Assembly (NCBI RefSeq): GCF_008386505.1
Contig: NZ_VUNZ01000002.1
Span: 558,001 to 622,000 of the forward strand
Source of the DNA: Chryseobacterium sediminis
GTDB lineage: Bacteria; Bacteroidota; Bacteroidia; Flavobacteriales; Weeksellaceae
Length of the DNA stretch: 64,000 bases
Reading direction: 5' to 3'
The notes beneath the pieces are model-generated. The model worked only from the letters and a program-made list of their open reading frames with translations. It made no database searches and was not told where the DNA came from. Shown here piece after piece: positions 44,361 to 53,836 of the stretch; position 1 is the first letter of the stretch, and each line of letters starts with the position of its first letter. The translations under genes were made by a program, and so were the position numbers.

Positions 44361-45089
44361 ATGAAAAGAACATTAGTAATAGGAGATATTCACGGAGGAT
44401 TTAAAGCTTTACAACAAGTTCTTGAACGGGCTGAAGTCACATCAGAGGATCAATTAATCTTCCTCGGAGATTATGTGGATGGGTGGAGTGAATCTTCACA
44501 AATTATACAGTTTTTACTGGATCTTTCAGAAAAGCAGGAATGTATATTCATCAAAGGAAATCATGATGCCTGGTGTGAAGATTGGCTGGCTTTAGGACAA
44601 AGTCCTGACGTATGGCTTTTCAATGGTGGAAAAAGTACCGTAGAAAGCTATGTAAATTATCGTCAAGAAAATCTGGATATTCACCTGGAATTCTTTCAAA
44701 GGATGAAAAACTATCATATTGATGTTCAGAACCGACTGTTTATTCATGCAGGATATGCTTCCATGCATGGCCCGGAAAAAGAAGTTTATTCCAGCAATTA
44801 TCGTTGGGACAGAACTCTCTGGGAAACTGCTGTAGCAATGGATAAAAAATTGGAAAAGAATTCAGAGTTGTATCCTAAGAGATTGCTTCTGTATAAAGAA
44901 ATATTCATCGGGCATACTCCCACACTTGATATTGGGATTACAATACCTGCCAACAAAGCTAATGTCTGGAATATGGATACCGGTGCAGCTTATACCGGAG
45001 CTTTGTCAATCATGGATATTGATTCCAAAGAATTCTGGCAAAGTGACCCGCTTCCCTCTTTATACCCGAATGAAAAAGGGAGAAATTGA
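44361..45089 (+). CDS. PPP-type metallophosphatase
   Basis: A 242-residue calcineurin-like phosphoesterase. The metal-binding motifs are GDIHGGF (about 8-14), GDYVDGWSES, GNHDAWCEDW and IGHTPT, the PPP order also seen in bacterial Ser/Thr phosphatases and diadenosine-tetraphosphate hydrolases. I start at the ATG at 44361 (MKRTLVIGDIHG); an upstream ATG at 44337 lies within kptA. It ends the operon. Its position suggests either a signalling phosphatase or an enzyme acting on a phosphorylated ADP-ribose product; the sequence does not decide. Confidence 0.85.
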   Translation: MKRTLVIGDIHGGFKALQQVLERAEVTSEDQLIFLGDYVDGWSESSQIIQFLLDLSEKQECIFIKGNHDAWCEDWLALGQSPDVWLFNGGKSTVESYVNYRQENLDIHLEFFQRMKNYHIDVQNRLFIHAGYASMHGPEKEVYSSNYRWDRTLWETAVAMDKKLEKNSELYPKRLLLYKEIFIGHTPTLDIGITIPANKANVWNMDTGAAYTGALSIMDIDSKEFWQSDPLPSLYPNEKGRN

Positions 45090-45127
45090 TGAAGTATATA
45101 CAAAGTTAGATGATTGATAAGCAAAAT

Positions 45128-45167
45128 AAACCTCATAGTTTTAAAAAAACAGTGAGGTTTCTCTTTT
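45128..45167 (+). terminator. Probable terminator of the ADP-ribose operon
   Basis: AAACCTCA (45128-45135) pairs with TGAGGTTT (45153-45160) around a long A/T loop that can itself pair partly, followed by CTCTTTT. Confidence 0.65.
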
Positions 45168-45242
45168 AAAAACAATTTTGCTTTTCACGGTTTCCATTAT
45201 TTTCTCTTTCATAAAAGATGAGTAATTTTAAAGTCTGAAAAT

Positions 45243-46976
45243 ATGACTTCAATGAAACTGAAATATCTTTTATTCACCCTGAGTTCTACCTTATTTTTTT
45301 CTCAAAAATCATTTCAGACTCCCTTTGAAAAAGGAAATGGCAACCAAACCGTTACCTATGATGAAATGAATGGCTACTATCAGGATCTGGCTAAAAATTT
45401 CAATACCATTCAGTATCTTAAAAAAGGTGAAGATGATAACGGAAAACCAATTTATGTTGTCGTTTACAATCCTTTTCCGGAAAAGGACCTTGAAAAATTA
45501 AGAAAAGATAAGGCCATTCTCTTCGTCAACAATGGGATTCACCCGGGAGAGCCGGATGGAATAGATGCTACTATGATGCTGATGAGAGATCTTGCAACCA
45601 AAAAGATCAAAACTCCACAGAATTTTATCATTGCTGCTATTTCTGCCTATAATATCAGTGGAATGCTGAATAGAGGTTCCTATTCCAGAGCCAATCAGAA
45701 TGGTCCGGAGCAATACGGTTTCAGAGGAAATGCAAGAAATTATGACCTGAACAGAGACTTTATTAAAGCAGATTCCAAAAACGCAAGAAGTTTTCAGGAA
45801 ATCTACCAATGGTTAAAACCGGATGTTTTTATTGATAACCATGTCAGTAACGGAGCGGATTATCAATATACTTTTACCTATATTTCTACTTTTAAAGAAC
45901 GCCTTGGAAATACTTTGGGAACTTATTTCTATGACGATTATCAGGCTAAAAATCTTGAGGATATGAAAAAACTGGGCTATGAAAGTACCCCTTACGTGAA
46001 TATCCACGGAGATGTTCCCGAAGTAGGATTTGCTTCATTTGAAGATTCCCCGAGGTACTCTACAGGATATACTTCATTATTCAATTCTTTAGGAACTGTT
46101 CCTGAAACCCATATGCTGAAACCTTATGACAAAAGAGTAGATGCTACATACAAATATATGTTGGTCAATCTGCAGAATTTGGATAAAGATTATCATACTA
46201 TAAAGAAGCTCCGCATTGAAAATTTAAAACAATATCAGGCCGGAAAACAATACGGTATCCGTTGGAAAATAGATTCTACGAAATTTTCTACCATGGATTT
46301 TAAAGGCTACGAAGGAAAATACAAACCCAGTGAAGTTTCAGGAAAGCCAAGATTGTATTATGACAGAAACAAGCCTTTTACAAAAAATATAAAGCTCTTT
46401 ACTACTGCTGTTCCAACAGGATATATTACCATTCCGAAATATTATGTGATTCCACAATCGCAATACCGTGTTATTGAAGAACTGAGAAGGAATAATATTG
46501 AGATGGGACCAATTAAGAAAGACAGTACTTTTGCCATTGAGTCCTATAAAATTAAAGATTTTAAAACGGTTAAAAACCCATATGAAGGGCATTATCTGCA
46601 TTTTGAAACTACTGTAGATTCTTCCCGTAAGAATATGACGTTTTCGGCCGGAGATTATGTGGTTTCTACCAATCAGTCTGGTGTAAAATATATCATAGAA
46701 ACCCTTGAGCCTGAAGCATTAGACTCTTTTTTTAACTGGAATTTCTTCGATGGGATTTTAGCCCAGAAAGAATACTATTCCGCCTATATTTTTGAAGATA
46801 CTGCTGCTGAACTGCTGAAAAAAGATAAAAAGCTGAAAGAAGCCTTTGAAAAAGCAAAATTATCTGACAAAAAACTTTCCGAAAGTGGAGAAGCACAATT
46901 GGATTGGATTTACAGACATTCCCCTTACTTTGAAGAAAAGACTTTCAGACAATATCCTGTTTATAGGGTGTTGTAG
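45243..46976 (+). CDS. Secreted M14-family zinc carboxypeptidase
   Basis: A 577-residue exported peptidase. A signal peptide ends at about residue 20 (TLFFSQ); a second ATG at 45252 is an alternative start. The zinc motif is HPGEPDG (His-x-x-Glu, in NNGIHPGEPDGIDATMM), the third ligand His lies in FIDNHVSNGADYQY, and NYDLNRDF supplies the substrate-binding region. A long C-terminal part after about residue 330 is beta-rich. It probably trims peptides outside the cytoplasm. No sorting domain was seen. Confidence 0.88.
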   Translation: MTSMKLKYLLFTLSSTLFFSQKSFQTPFEKGNGNQTVTYDEMNGYYQDLAKNFNTIQYLKKGEDDNGKPIYVVVYNPFPEKDLEKLRKDKAILFVNNGIHPGEPDGIDATMMLMRDLATKKIKTPQNFIIAAISAYNISGMLNRGSYSRANQNGPEQYGFRGNARNYDLNRDFIKADSKNARSFQEIYQWLKPDVFIDNHVSNGADYQYTFTYISTFKERLGNTLGTYFYDDYQAKNLEDMKKLGYESTPYVNIHGDVPEVGFASFEDSPRYSTGYTSLFNSLGTVPETHMLKPYDKRVDATYKYMLVNLQNLDKDYHTIKKLRIENLKQYQAGKQYGIRWKIDSTKFSTMDFKGYEGKYKPSEVSGKPRLYYDRNKPFTKNIKLFTTAVPTGYITIPKYYVIPQSQYRVIEELRRNNIEMGPIKKDSTFAIESYKIKDFKTVKNPYEGHYLHFETTVDSSRKNMTFSAGDYVVSTNQSGVKYIIETLEPEALDSFFNWNFFDGILAQKEYYSAYIFEDTAAELLKKDKKLKEAFEKAKLSDKKLSESGEAQLDWIYRHSPYFEEKTFRQYPVYRVL

Positions 46977-47075
46977 ATATTTTTCATAAAAATTTGGATT
47001 GTTTTTGTTTTTTTTATGGTGATTTGTTAATCAATTTGTTTATTTTTTATTAAATTAGTATGAAAAACAAACACT

Positions 47076-47864
47076 ATGAAACAAATTTATCAATTCGTAA
47101 CATTGCTGTGCTTTATACCAATAGGTTTGCAGGCACAATATTCTCAAAGTTTTGATTCGGCAACAATGCCTGCCGATTGGACGGTAATTAATGGAGGAGA
47201 TCCGGGAACCTGGGAAACATGGGATTCCTATGATTCTTCATTCAATGCTCCTCATTCAGGAACGCATTTCTTGGGATTGGAATACGGAAGTACTGCTCAT
47301 GATGATTATGTCATTAGTCCAGCTATAGTGGTGACTGCAGGAGTATCAGATAAGCTTACTTTCTGGGCGAGAAACAGAGGGGCCGGGCTTGCTGAGACGG
47401 TGGATATAAAAATATCAACAACAACTCCCACCGTCGCAGGACTTACCAATACGCTCGCGGCTGCAGTAAAACCACCTACTTCATGGAATCAGTATACTTA
47501 TAATCTGACCCCTTATGTAGGGCAAACCATCTATATTGCCTTCCATTCCACGACCGATGATATCTGGTTTATTGGGATAGATGATTTCCAGATTTCAGCA
47601 AACAATCTATCGGTTTCTGATGTAAAAGCGGAGAATAACCGGGCATCCATGTATCCAAATCCGGTAAAAGACAACTTATACATCAAAAATAAAACGAAGA
47701 TATCTGAAATCAATATCTATGATTTTAATGGAAAGCTGGTGAAAAAAGAAATGATGAACTCAGAAAGCGGAACAGTAAATGTAAGCGAATTGGCTGCAGG
47801 AAATTATATAGTAAAGGTCAAAGATAAAGAGACTGAAAAAGGCTATAAAATTATTAAGAAATAG
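47076..47864 (+). CDS. T9SS cargo protein: choice-of-anchor/cleaved-adhesin domain with type A sorting domain
   Basis: A 262-residue secreted protein. The signal peptide ends at LQAQ (about residue 20). Residues about 22-170 are a jelly-roll cleaved-adhesin/choice-of-anchor J domain (SFDSATMPADWTVIN, FLGLEYG, DDYVISPAIVV, IGIDDFQIS). Residues about 185-262 are a type A C-terminal domain (MYPNPVKDNLYI, EINIYDFNGKLVKK, VNVSELAAGNYIVKV, GYKIIKK) that directs export by the T9SS and cell-surface attachment. Adhesion is inferred from the domain. Confidence 0.88.
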   Translation: MKQIYQFVTLLCFIPIGLQAQYSQSFDSATMPADWTVINGGDPGTWETWDSYDSSFNAPHSGTHFLGLEYGSTAHDDYVISPAIVVTAGVSDKLTFWARNRGAGLAETVDIKISTTTPTVAGLTNTLAAAVKPPTSWNQYTYNLTPYVGQTIYIAFHSTTDDIWFIGIDDFQISANNLSVSDVKAENNRASMYPNPVKDNLYIKNKTKISEINIYDFNGKLVKKEMMNSESGTVNVSELAAGNYIVKVKDKETEKGYKIIKK

Positions 47865-47883
47865 TATTCCAATAACATAATTA

Positions 47884-47913
47884 AAAAAGACGTTTCAATT
47901 GAAACGTCTTTTT
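47884..47913. terminator. Bidirectional terminator
   Basis: AAAAAGACGTTTC and its complement flank an AATT loop; A and T runs lie on either side. It separates the convergent T9SS cargo and JmjC-like genes. Confidence 0.85.
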
Positions 47914-47923
47914 GTCTTTTTAT

Positions 47924-48805
47924 TTATCTTGGTAAACCTCTTTTTAAAGCAATTTCTGCCCGTTCAATGGCAAGCTTTTCCTTCCAGTCCATGTATTTAT
48001 TTTTAAACTGAGCTTTCATAACATCGTCAAATTTACGCTGTACAGTAAGATTCCATAACGAATGTGCCTTTACTGCCCATGATTTGTCCCATGCTCTTAA
48101 AGAAATAGAGAAACTTCCGTCCAGATATTTCATCCAGTGCCACCATCCTGTAGGCATGAATAAAGTATCACCATGTTCCAGATAACATTCAATCCCTTCT
48201 ACACCATCCAGTGCCGGGAACTTTGTGAAGTCTGGATTTTCGATATCATAATCCTCTAATGCATAGGTTGCATATGGGATCTGATAAAGTCTTTCTCTCC
48301 ATTTATAATCGAAAAGAAGAATATGTTTTCTTCCATTGAAGTGAGTATGGAAAATATGCGCCATATCAATATCAAAATGAAGAAACGTTTCAGATCCTTT
48401 TCCACCGAAAAACATATTAGGATATTTATCAAGAAACCCTCCCATGAGTTCTTTGGGCGAAATATAGTCTTCCAAAAGATTGGGGGCATATTTTATAGGG
48501 TCAAAAAGGAATATTCTGAGATCGGTAGGTTCTCGCTGAATGAGATCTATATAATCTCCAAATTTCATTTTTGCAGCAGAAGAATTGATGGGAGCAGAAG
48601 GATCTGCCTTTGAGCTGTCATATAAAGGAACCTCTACATCTCCTACAACCTCCTTCATGTATTCCATCGTCCATTTTTGGTAAGCAGGCCACTTTTTTGC
48701 CATATTTTTGATGACAACGGGCCTTCTTGGCTTCAGATATTTTTCGTAGAATTCCTCCTTGGAAATGTCATCTACAATATCTATAGGCTTTAAAATAATT
48801 CCCAT
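47924..48805 (-). CDS. JmjC/cupin-8-like 2OG-Fe(II) oxygenase
   Basis: A 293-residue cytoplasmic protein. RRPVVIKNMAKKWPAYQKW near the N-terminus and the iron site His-x-Asp in FLHFDID followed by HILLFDY and the later His of MPTGWWHWMKYLDGSFSISL match cupin-8/JmjC hydroxylases such as FIH-type asparaginyl hydroxylases and tRNA-modifying enzymes. The substrate is unknown. I start at the ATG at 48805; the TTG at 48826 lies inside a TAATTTTG promoter-like box. The C-terminal 60 residues are basic and helical. Confidence 0.85.
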   Translation of the reverse strand: MGIILKPIDIVDDISKEEFYEKYLKPRRPVVIKNMAKKWPAYQKWTMEYMKEVVGDVEVPLYDSSKADPSAPINSSAAKMKFGDYIDLIQREPTDLRIFLFDPIKYAPNLLEDYISPKELMGGFLDKYPNMFFGGKGSETFLHFDIDMAHIFHTHFNGRKHILLFDYKWRERLYQIPYATYALEDYDIENPDFTKFPALDGVEGIECYLEHGDTLFMPTGWWHWMKYLDGSFSISLRAWDKSWAVKAHSLWNLTVQRKFDDVMKAQFKNKYMDWKEKLAIERAEIALKRGLPR

Positions 48806-48829
48806 TTTAGTAAATTTATATGACAAAAT

Positions 48830-49242
48830 TATTAAATAAATGTTAACGATCCTCCTCTTTAATTTTTTTTTAATCTATGATTCAAATCAGATTTTACTAT
48901 TTGGAATAGTTAAAAATATTATTTTTTTAAGTATTTGATTAAATCTCCGTTTTTGTTGTAAAAATAGAACCAAAATGACTTTATATTACGTAAAAGATCT
49001 AAAATGCACCAAAGTTTGAAGGACGGTTTTAGCATTGATTAATATGAAATATTTATTTAATATCTTGATTTTTTTAGCAAATCGTAAAATTGGCGATTTT
49101 AAAAAAGAGATTATTCGGTAAATAAAAATAAATTTTGATCTATTTCATCTATAATGTTTCTGTTAAAACACGGAAAAATTATGAGTTAATTTGTTAATTA
49201 TAGTTAATAATTTGAAAGAAATTATAATTAGTTTTTTAAGAC
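48830..49242. other. Intergenic DNA without recognisable content
   Basis: AT-rich sequence between the JmjC-like gene and the promoter of the barrel-protein gene. I see no reading frame, stable hairpin or RNA gene in it. Confidence 0.5.
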
Positions 49243-49272
49243 TTGTAAAAAACAAAATTATAACTATGTTTG
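49243..49272 (+). promoter_or_regulatory. Promoter of the barrel-protein gene
   Basis: TTG (49243-49245) and TATGTTTG (49265-49272) are 19 bases apart, the preferred flavobacterial spacing; the gene starts 95 bases downstream. Confidence 0.65.
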
Positions 49273-49367
49273 TAGTGATAAAGAATTTAACTTTTAATAA
49301 TAAAAGCCATCTTTATAAAAGTGTAACAAAAAACTACAATGATTAACTAATTGATCAAATAATAGGT

Positions 49368-52070
49368 ATGAAAAAAAATATTTCTTTATTTCTGATGCTT
49401 TTCTTTACTGTGCTTACTTTTGCGCAGAAGACAGTGTCAGGAAAGATTACCGATGATGACGGCGTAGCAATACCAAGTGCCAGTGTTACCGTAGAGGAAC
49501 CAGGTAAAGATGCTATTTTGGCTTATGGAATTACCAATTCTAAAGGGGAGTACAAAGTAACCTTCACTTCCGGTGAATCCAATGTAGATCTAAAGGTAAA
49601 AGCATTCAATCAGAAACCCCTCACAAAGCAAATCAGTAACAGTGACCAGACTTTGAATTTCAAAATGCAGTCTGAAGCTACAGAAATTAAAGAAGTTCAG
49701 CTGAAAACAAAAATGATTACAGCCAGAGGCGATACCATTTCTTATGATCTTAAAGCTTTCAATAACAAAAACGATAGAACGCTAGCTGATGTTATGAAAA
49801 AAATTCCGGGAATTGAAGTAAACAATGACGGAACAATTCTATATCAGGGAAATGCCATTAATAAATTCTATGTCAACGGGAAAGATCTGATGGAAGGAGG
49901 CTATGGAACAATTAACAATTCCCTTCCAAAAGATGCAGTGCAGAAAGTAGAAGTATTAGAAAATCACCAGCCGGTAAAAATTCTGCAGGATAAAGTCCCT
50001 TCAGACCAGGCAGCCATTAATATCAAGCTTAAAAACTCCGTAACCATGACAGGTAGAGGAGAGGTAGGAACCGGTTTCGGAGATCCGTGGCTTTGGAACG
50101 TAAAACTGACCCCAATGTTCTTTGGACAAAAAAGCCAGTGGGTAGTCAATTATAAAACCAATAACATGGGTGAGCAGGTGGAAAATGAAGGGAATATTCT
50201 GGCATTTGGAAATAGATTTGAAGGAAAAAGAATCAATGCTTCACAAAATGACTGGCTGAACGTGGAAAATGCAGATACCCCTAATCTTCCTGTGAAAAGA
50301 TACCTGATGAATAATGTTCATTATTTATCAGCGAACTATCTTACCAATATTGATAAGAAGAAAGAATGGGAGCTTAAAGCCAATGCAAACTATACCAATA
50401 ATGCTGTAGAAAGAGAATCCTATAGTCAAAAGGATTATTTTGGAGGGTCTTCAAATAGTATAAAAATTCTGAATAATTTTTATACAGATAAAGCAAAAGG
50501 AGAATTGATATTTACAAAGAATGCAAAAAAAGGATTCTTTAAAAACACTACAAGTTTCTCCCAATATTGGAATGCAGACAGAGGAATTGTTGACAGAACA
50601 GATCTGAAAAGTGGAATACAGAGAAATGCGAATGAAGGAGTTGAATCTCCAACAACATCATTCCAGAACTCACTAAGTACAATTATTCCTTGGAAAGAAA
50701 AAATGGTAAATCTTTTATCTTATGTAAGCTACCAAACAGACAGGCAGACTCTGGAGGTTTCTCCGTCATCTTATCTGGATATTCCTGGATTTGAACCGGT
50801 AGCTAATACAGAATTTGCTACACAGAGTTTAAGACTTAAAACTTTTGAAGCTAATCATTCTGCCAATATTGGTTTTTCTGCTAAAGGATGGACGTTTACT
50901 CCTGAAGTTGGATTTAATTTTAAAAGTACAGGGATGATGTCAGACTTGTCAAATGTTAAAGCAATTCCATCTACCAATCCTAATACTCCTGATCCTAAAC
51001 CAGAGGCATATAGTAATGATTTAACATATACCACAGCCACGCCATACGGAAGCCTAGGAGTAAATTATAAAAATGAATCATGGATGATATATGCCAATTT
51101 TCCAGTGAATTCAAATAATATTAAAGCTGAAGATCCATTAAGGCTAGTTTCAAAATCGGTAAATAAAGTAACATTTGAGCCTAATATTTTTGCACAATAT
51201 TCATTTGCCTCATTCTGGAAAGCGTCAGTAAATGCTAATATTAATAATAATTTTGGTGAAATAAACACAGCATATTCAGGGTTCTTAATGACGTCTCCTG
51301 AGGGAATTAGAGCAATGGATGTTAACAATCCAATTCCTCAGAATAACAATAAATCTGCTGGAACAAGAATAGAATATAGAAATCCATTGAACAATCTGTT
51401 TTTCAATGTTAATTACAGATATTCTGATGCAAAGAGAAACTTAATTTCAAATCCTGAAATCAATGGAGCTGGATATACCATAATGAAATATAAAGAACAG
51501 GACAATCATGTGTTAAATAATGGATATAGCGTAGAAGTTGGAAAATATTTTCCAAAGTTTAAAACTAATGCATCCCTTAGCTATAGTAACAATACGACAG
51601 AATCTGATGCATTTTTGAATGATAAATCCTATACAAATAAAAATAATGGGCAGTCATTTGGTCTTAAATTCAATAATACCTATTTCAGTTGGATGAGCGT
51701 TGATTATAATGCAAGTCTTACCAGAACAAAACAAACAAGTGTAGGGGAACTAAATTCTAATGCTACCAGAACAGGGTTTACCCATAATTTAGGAGTTTTC
51801 TTCTATCCTATGGAAAGTCATACTGTTGGATTCAATTGGGATCAGGTAAATACAAATGCAGCAGGTCAAAAATATCATAATGGATTTTACGATGTATCAT
51901 ATCAGTTTACCTGGACTAAAAAGAAAATTGATTTTGAATTGAAATGGATGAATATTGCGAACAAAAAAGTTTTTGAAACGTATGATATTAATACTACGAA
52001 TATTACATATACAAGATATCAGCTCCGCCCAAGCCAGGTTATGTTAACAGTAAAATTCAACTTTAAATAA
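49368..52070 (+). CDS. TonB-dependent-receptor-like outer-membrane barrel protein with carboxypeptidase-like regulatory domain
   Basis: A 900-residue outer-membrane protein. The signal peptide ends at TFAQ (about residue 19). Residues 20-100 are a carboxypeptidase-like regulatory domain (VSGKITDDDGVAIPSASVTV). A plug-like region (about 115-220) contains IPGIEVNNDGTILYQGNAINKFYVNGKDLMEGG, and the remainder is a barrel ending VMLTVKFNFK. There is no obvious N-terminal TonB box, as in the OMP_b-brl_3 group. Substrate unknown. In related genomes such proteins often pair with GLPGLI proteins; one is encoded 730 bases downstream, beyond dinB. Confidence 0.85.
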   Translation: MKKNISLFLMLFFTVLTFAQKTVSGKITDDDGVAIPSASVTVEEPGKDAILAYGITNSKGEYKVTFTSGESNVDLKVKAFNQKPLTKQISNSDQTLNFKMQSEATEIKEVQLKTKMITARGDTISYDLKAFNNKNDRTLADVMKKIPGIEVNNDGTILYQGNAINKFYVNGKDLMEGGYGTINNSLPKDAVQKVEVLENHQPVKILQDKVPSDQAAINIKLKNSVTMTGRGEVGTGFGDPWLWNVKLTPMFFGQKSQWVVNYKTNNMGEQVENEGNILAFGNRFEGKRINASQNDWLNVENADTPNLPVKRYLMNNVHYLSANYLTNIDKKKEWELKANANYTNNAVERESYSQKDYFGGSSNSIKILNNFYTDKAKGELIFTKNAKKGFFKNTTSFSQYWNADRGIVDRTDLKSGIQRNANEGVESPTTSFQNSLSTIIPWKEKMVNLLSYVSYQTDRQTLEVSPSSYLDIPGFEPVANTEFATQSLRLKTFEANHSANIGFSAKGWTFTPEVGFNFKSTGMMSDLSNVKAIPSTNPNTPDPKPEAYSNDLTYTTATPYGSLGVNYKNESWMIYANFPVNSNNIKAEDPLRLVSKSVNKVTFEPNIFAQYSFASFWKASVNANINNNFGEINTAYSGFLMTSPEGIRAMDVNNPIPQNNNKSAGTRIEYRNPLNNLFFNVNYRYSDAKRNLISNPEINGAGYTIMKYKEQDNHVLNNGYSVEVGKYFPKFKTNASLSYSNNTTESDAFLNDKSYTNKNNGQSFGLKFNNTYFSWMSVDYNASLTRTKQTSVGELNSNATRTGFTHNLGVFFYPMESHTVGFNWDQVNTNAAGQKYHNGFYDVSYQFTWTKKKIDFELKWMNIANKKVFETYDINTTNITYTRYQLRPSQVMLTVKFNFK

Positions 52071-52074
52071 TAAG

Positions 52075-52102
52075 AAAAACCAATCCGAGAGGATTGGTTT
52101 TT
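52075..52102. terminator. Bidirectional terminator
   Basis: AAAAACCAATCC (52075-52086) pairs with GGATTGGTTTTT (52091-52102) around a GAGA tetraloop, followed by T residues; it lies between convergent genes. Confidence 0.87.
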
Positions 52103-52122
52103 TATTGAGATATTATAATGTA

Positions 52123-52620
52123 TTAAAAGCTTTGCTGGTCTGCCGAAGGCCCATAGCTTCCCGGCAAAGGAATGTTGTTCAGTCTGTAATATACACCCAG
52201 TTGAGCCCTGTGATGCGTGATCTGGTTTAATGCATGTCGGATTGCTCCGTATTTGCTCCAGCTTGCCAGTTCATGGCCGTCATTTTTAATCGTCCAGCTG
52301 GGATTCAGATCTTCTTCTGTACTGTTTTCTAATGCATTCTTACCGGCCTGATAATCTTCTTCCAGCTTTTTCATAAGGTCTTCTCTTGTAGAAAGAACGG
52401 TAGGTTTGTAGTCTCCTTTTCCAAAATCCAACTCAGAAGTATTTAAAATCGTGTTTGGCCATTCAAAAACTTCTACAAGATGGGTGGCAAGAGGCATCAT
52501 TTTCATACTTTTTTCATGGGGAGCGAAATCATTTTTTCCTTCGGGAAACAATTCAATAAACTTTTTTGTCGTTTGGAATTCTCCCTCCAGTTCGGATTTT
52601 AATTGAGATAAGGTATCCAT
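52123..52620 (-). CDS. DinB-family protein
   Basis: A 165-residue four-helix-bundle protein of the DinB/YfiT metalloenzyme superfamily. The three-His metal site is suggested by THLVEVFEWP (about 47-56) and NQITHHRAQLGVYYRLNNIPLPGSYGPSAD near the C-terminus. Members act as thiol-S-transferases or have unknown activity. It is inserted on the opposite strand between the barrel-protein gene and the GLPGLI gene. Confidence 0.87.
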   Translation of the reverse strand: MDTLSQLKSELEGEFQTTKKFIELFPEGKNDFAPHEKSMKMMPLATHLVEVFEWPNTILNTSELDFGKGDYKPTVLSTREDLMKKLEEDYQAGKNALENSTEEDLNPSWTIKNDGHELASWSKYGAIRHALNQITHHRAQLGVYYRLNNIPLPGSYGPSADQQSF

Positions 52621-52803
52621 AATATTTTGTTTTTTAGAAACTTAAAGGTAAGTGTTTTAAAAATGAAACTGTTTTAAGAGAATCATAATTTTTTAATTAG
52701 CAAAGATTTGAAACGGATGACTATTTTTTACCGAAAAATAAAATTTGAAAAAAACTGTAACAAAATCACAACGATCAGTACTAATTATATAAAACTTGCT
52801 ACA

Positions 52804-53703
52804 ATGAAAAAGTTATTCTCCATATTTCTTTTTGCTCTTTTTGCTTTTGCAGGAGCGCAGGAATCAAAGGAAACCGCAAACCGGTTCTTTTATGAACTGA
52901 CTTTTAAACCGAAGAAAGATTCGGCCAGAATGGATAAAATAATAACCATTCTTGATATTACACCTAAGAAATCAATCTATCAGGATTATACAATGCCGGC
53001 TCAGGATTCTATCATTAAAATACAGATAGAAGAAATGGAGAAAACTAAATCTTTTAAGGACATGACCAAGCTGATTAAATGGCCGAAATTTTCCTATAAA
53101 ATCATCAAAAACTATCCGGATATGAAAGTGCAGTATGTAGATAGAATCAGCAGAAATCTGTTCTCATACGAAGATGATCCGAAATTACAATGGAATATTT
53201 TACCTGAAAAACAAAAAGTGGGAGAATATAACGCTCAGAAGGCTACCACAGAATTTGGAGGAAGAAAATGGACTGCGTGGTTCAGCTCAGATATTCCTTT
53301 TCAGGACGGGCCATATAAATTTAAAGGACTTCCTGGTCTTATTGTAAAAATTGAAGATGCCGATAAAAATTACTCATGGCAGCTAAGCGGAAATAAAAAA
53401 ATAGAAAACTACGACGAGTTGTCTTATGCTGATAAGATCAATGCTAAGATGGGAATGATGAGTAATACGGTAACGCCTACCAGTAAAGAGAAATTTCTTA
53501 AATCTTATGAAGGTTACAAAGCAGATCCTTTCGCTGAATCCCGTCCATACATGACTGCAGAGAATATGAGCAGACCAATGCCTGGAACAGACGGAACGGT
53601 AGGAGACTTTATGAAGAGACTGGAAAAGCAGGTGAAAGATTTCTTTGGATCCAATGACAATCCAATAGAAAAAGAACAAGCTTCTGACAAGAAGAAAAAA
53701 TAA
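52804..53703 (+). CDS. GLPGLI-family exported protein
   Basis: A 299-residue protein with a clear signal peptide (FLFALFAFAGAQ, cleavage about residue 18). The family-defining motif is present as FKGLPGLIVKIED in the second half, preceded by the usual KWTAWFSSDIPFQDGPYKF. GLPGLI proteins are restricted to Bacteroidota and often lie by TonB receptors; their job is unknown. I start at the ATG at 52804, since the signal peptide follows immediately; a longer in-frame extension upstream is unlikely. Confidence 0.9.
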   Translation: MKKLFSIFLFALFAFAGAQESKETANRFFYELTFKPKKDSARMDKIITILDITPKKSIYQDYTMPAQDSIIKIQIEEMEKTKSFKDMTKLIKWPKFSYKIIKNYPDMKVQYVDRISRNLFSYEDDPKLQWNILPEKQKVGEYNAQKATTEFGGRKWTAWFSSDIPFQDGPYKFKGLPGLIVKIEDADKNYSWQLSGNKKIENYDELSYADKINAKMGMMSNTVTPTSKEKFLKSYEGYKADPFAESRPYMTAENMSRPMPGTDGTVGDFMKRLEKQVKDFFGSNDNPIEKEQASDKKKK

Positions 53704-53786
53704 GCATTCATATCAACTAAATTATATTTTGAATCAACCCGGATACAGCAATGTGTTTGGGTTGATTTCTTTTATCCCCAAACGTT

Positions 53787-53817
53787 ATTTAGATTAAATT
53801 TAAATAGCGTATATTTG
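53787..53817 (+). promoter_or_regulatory. feo promoter with imperfect inverted repeat
   Basis: TATATTTG (53810-53817) is a -7 box. Just upstream ATTTAGAT (53787-53794) and ATTTAAAT (53798-53805) form an 8-3-8 inverted repeat with one mismatch over the -33 region. It resembles an AT-rich DtxR- or Fur-type iron operator; the regulator is inferred, not shown. Confidence 0.45.
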
Positions 53818-53836
53818 CAGGACTAAAAATTAGGCT

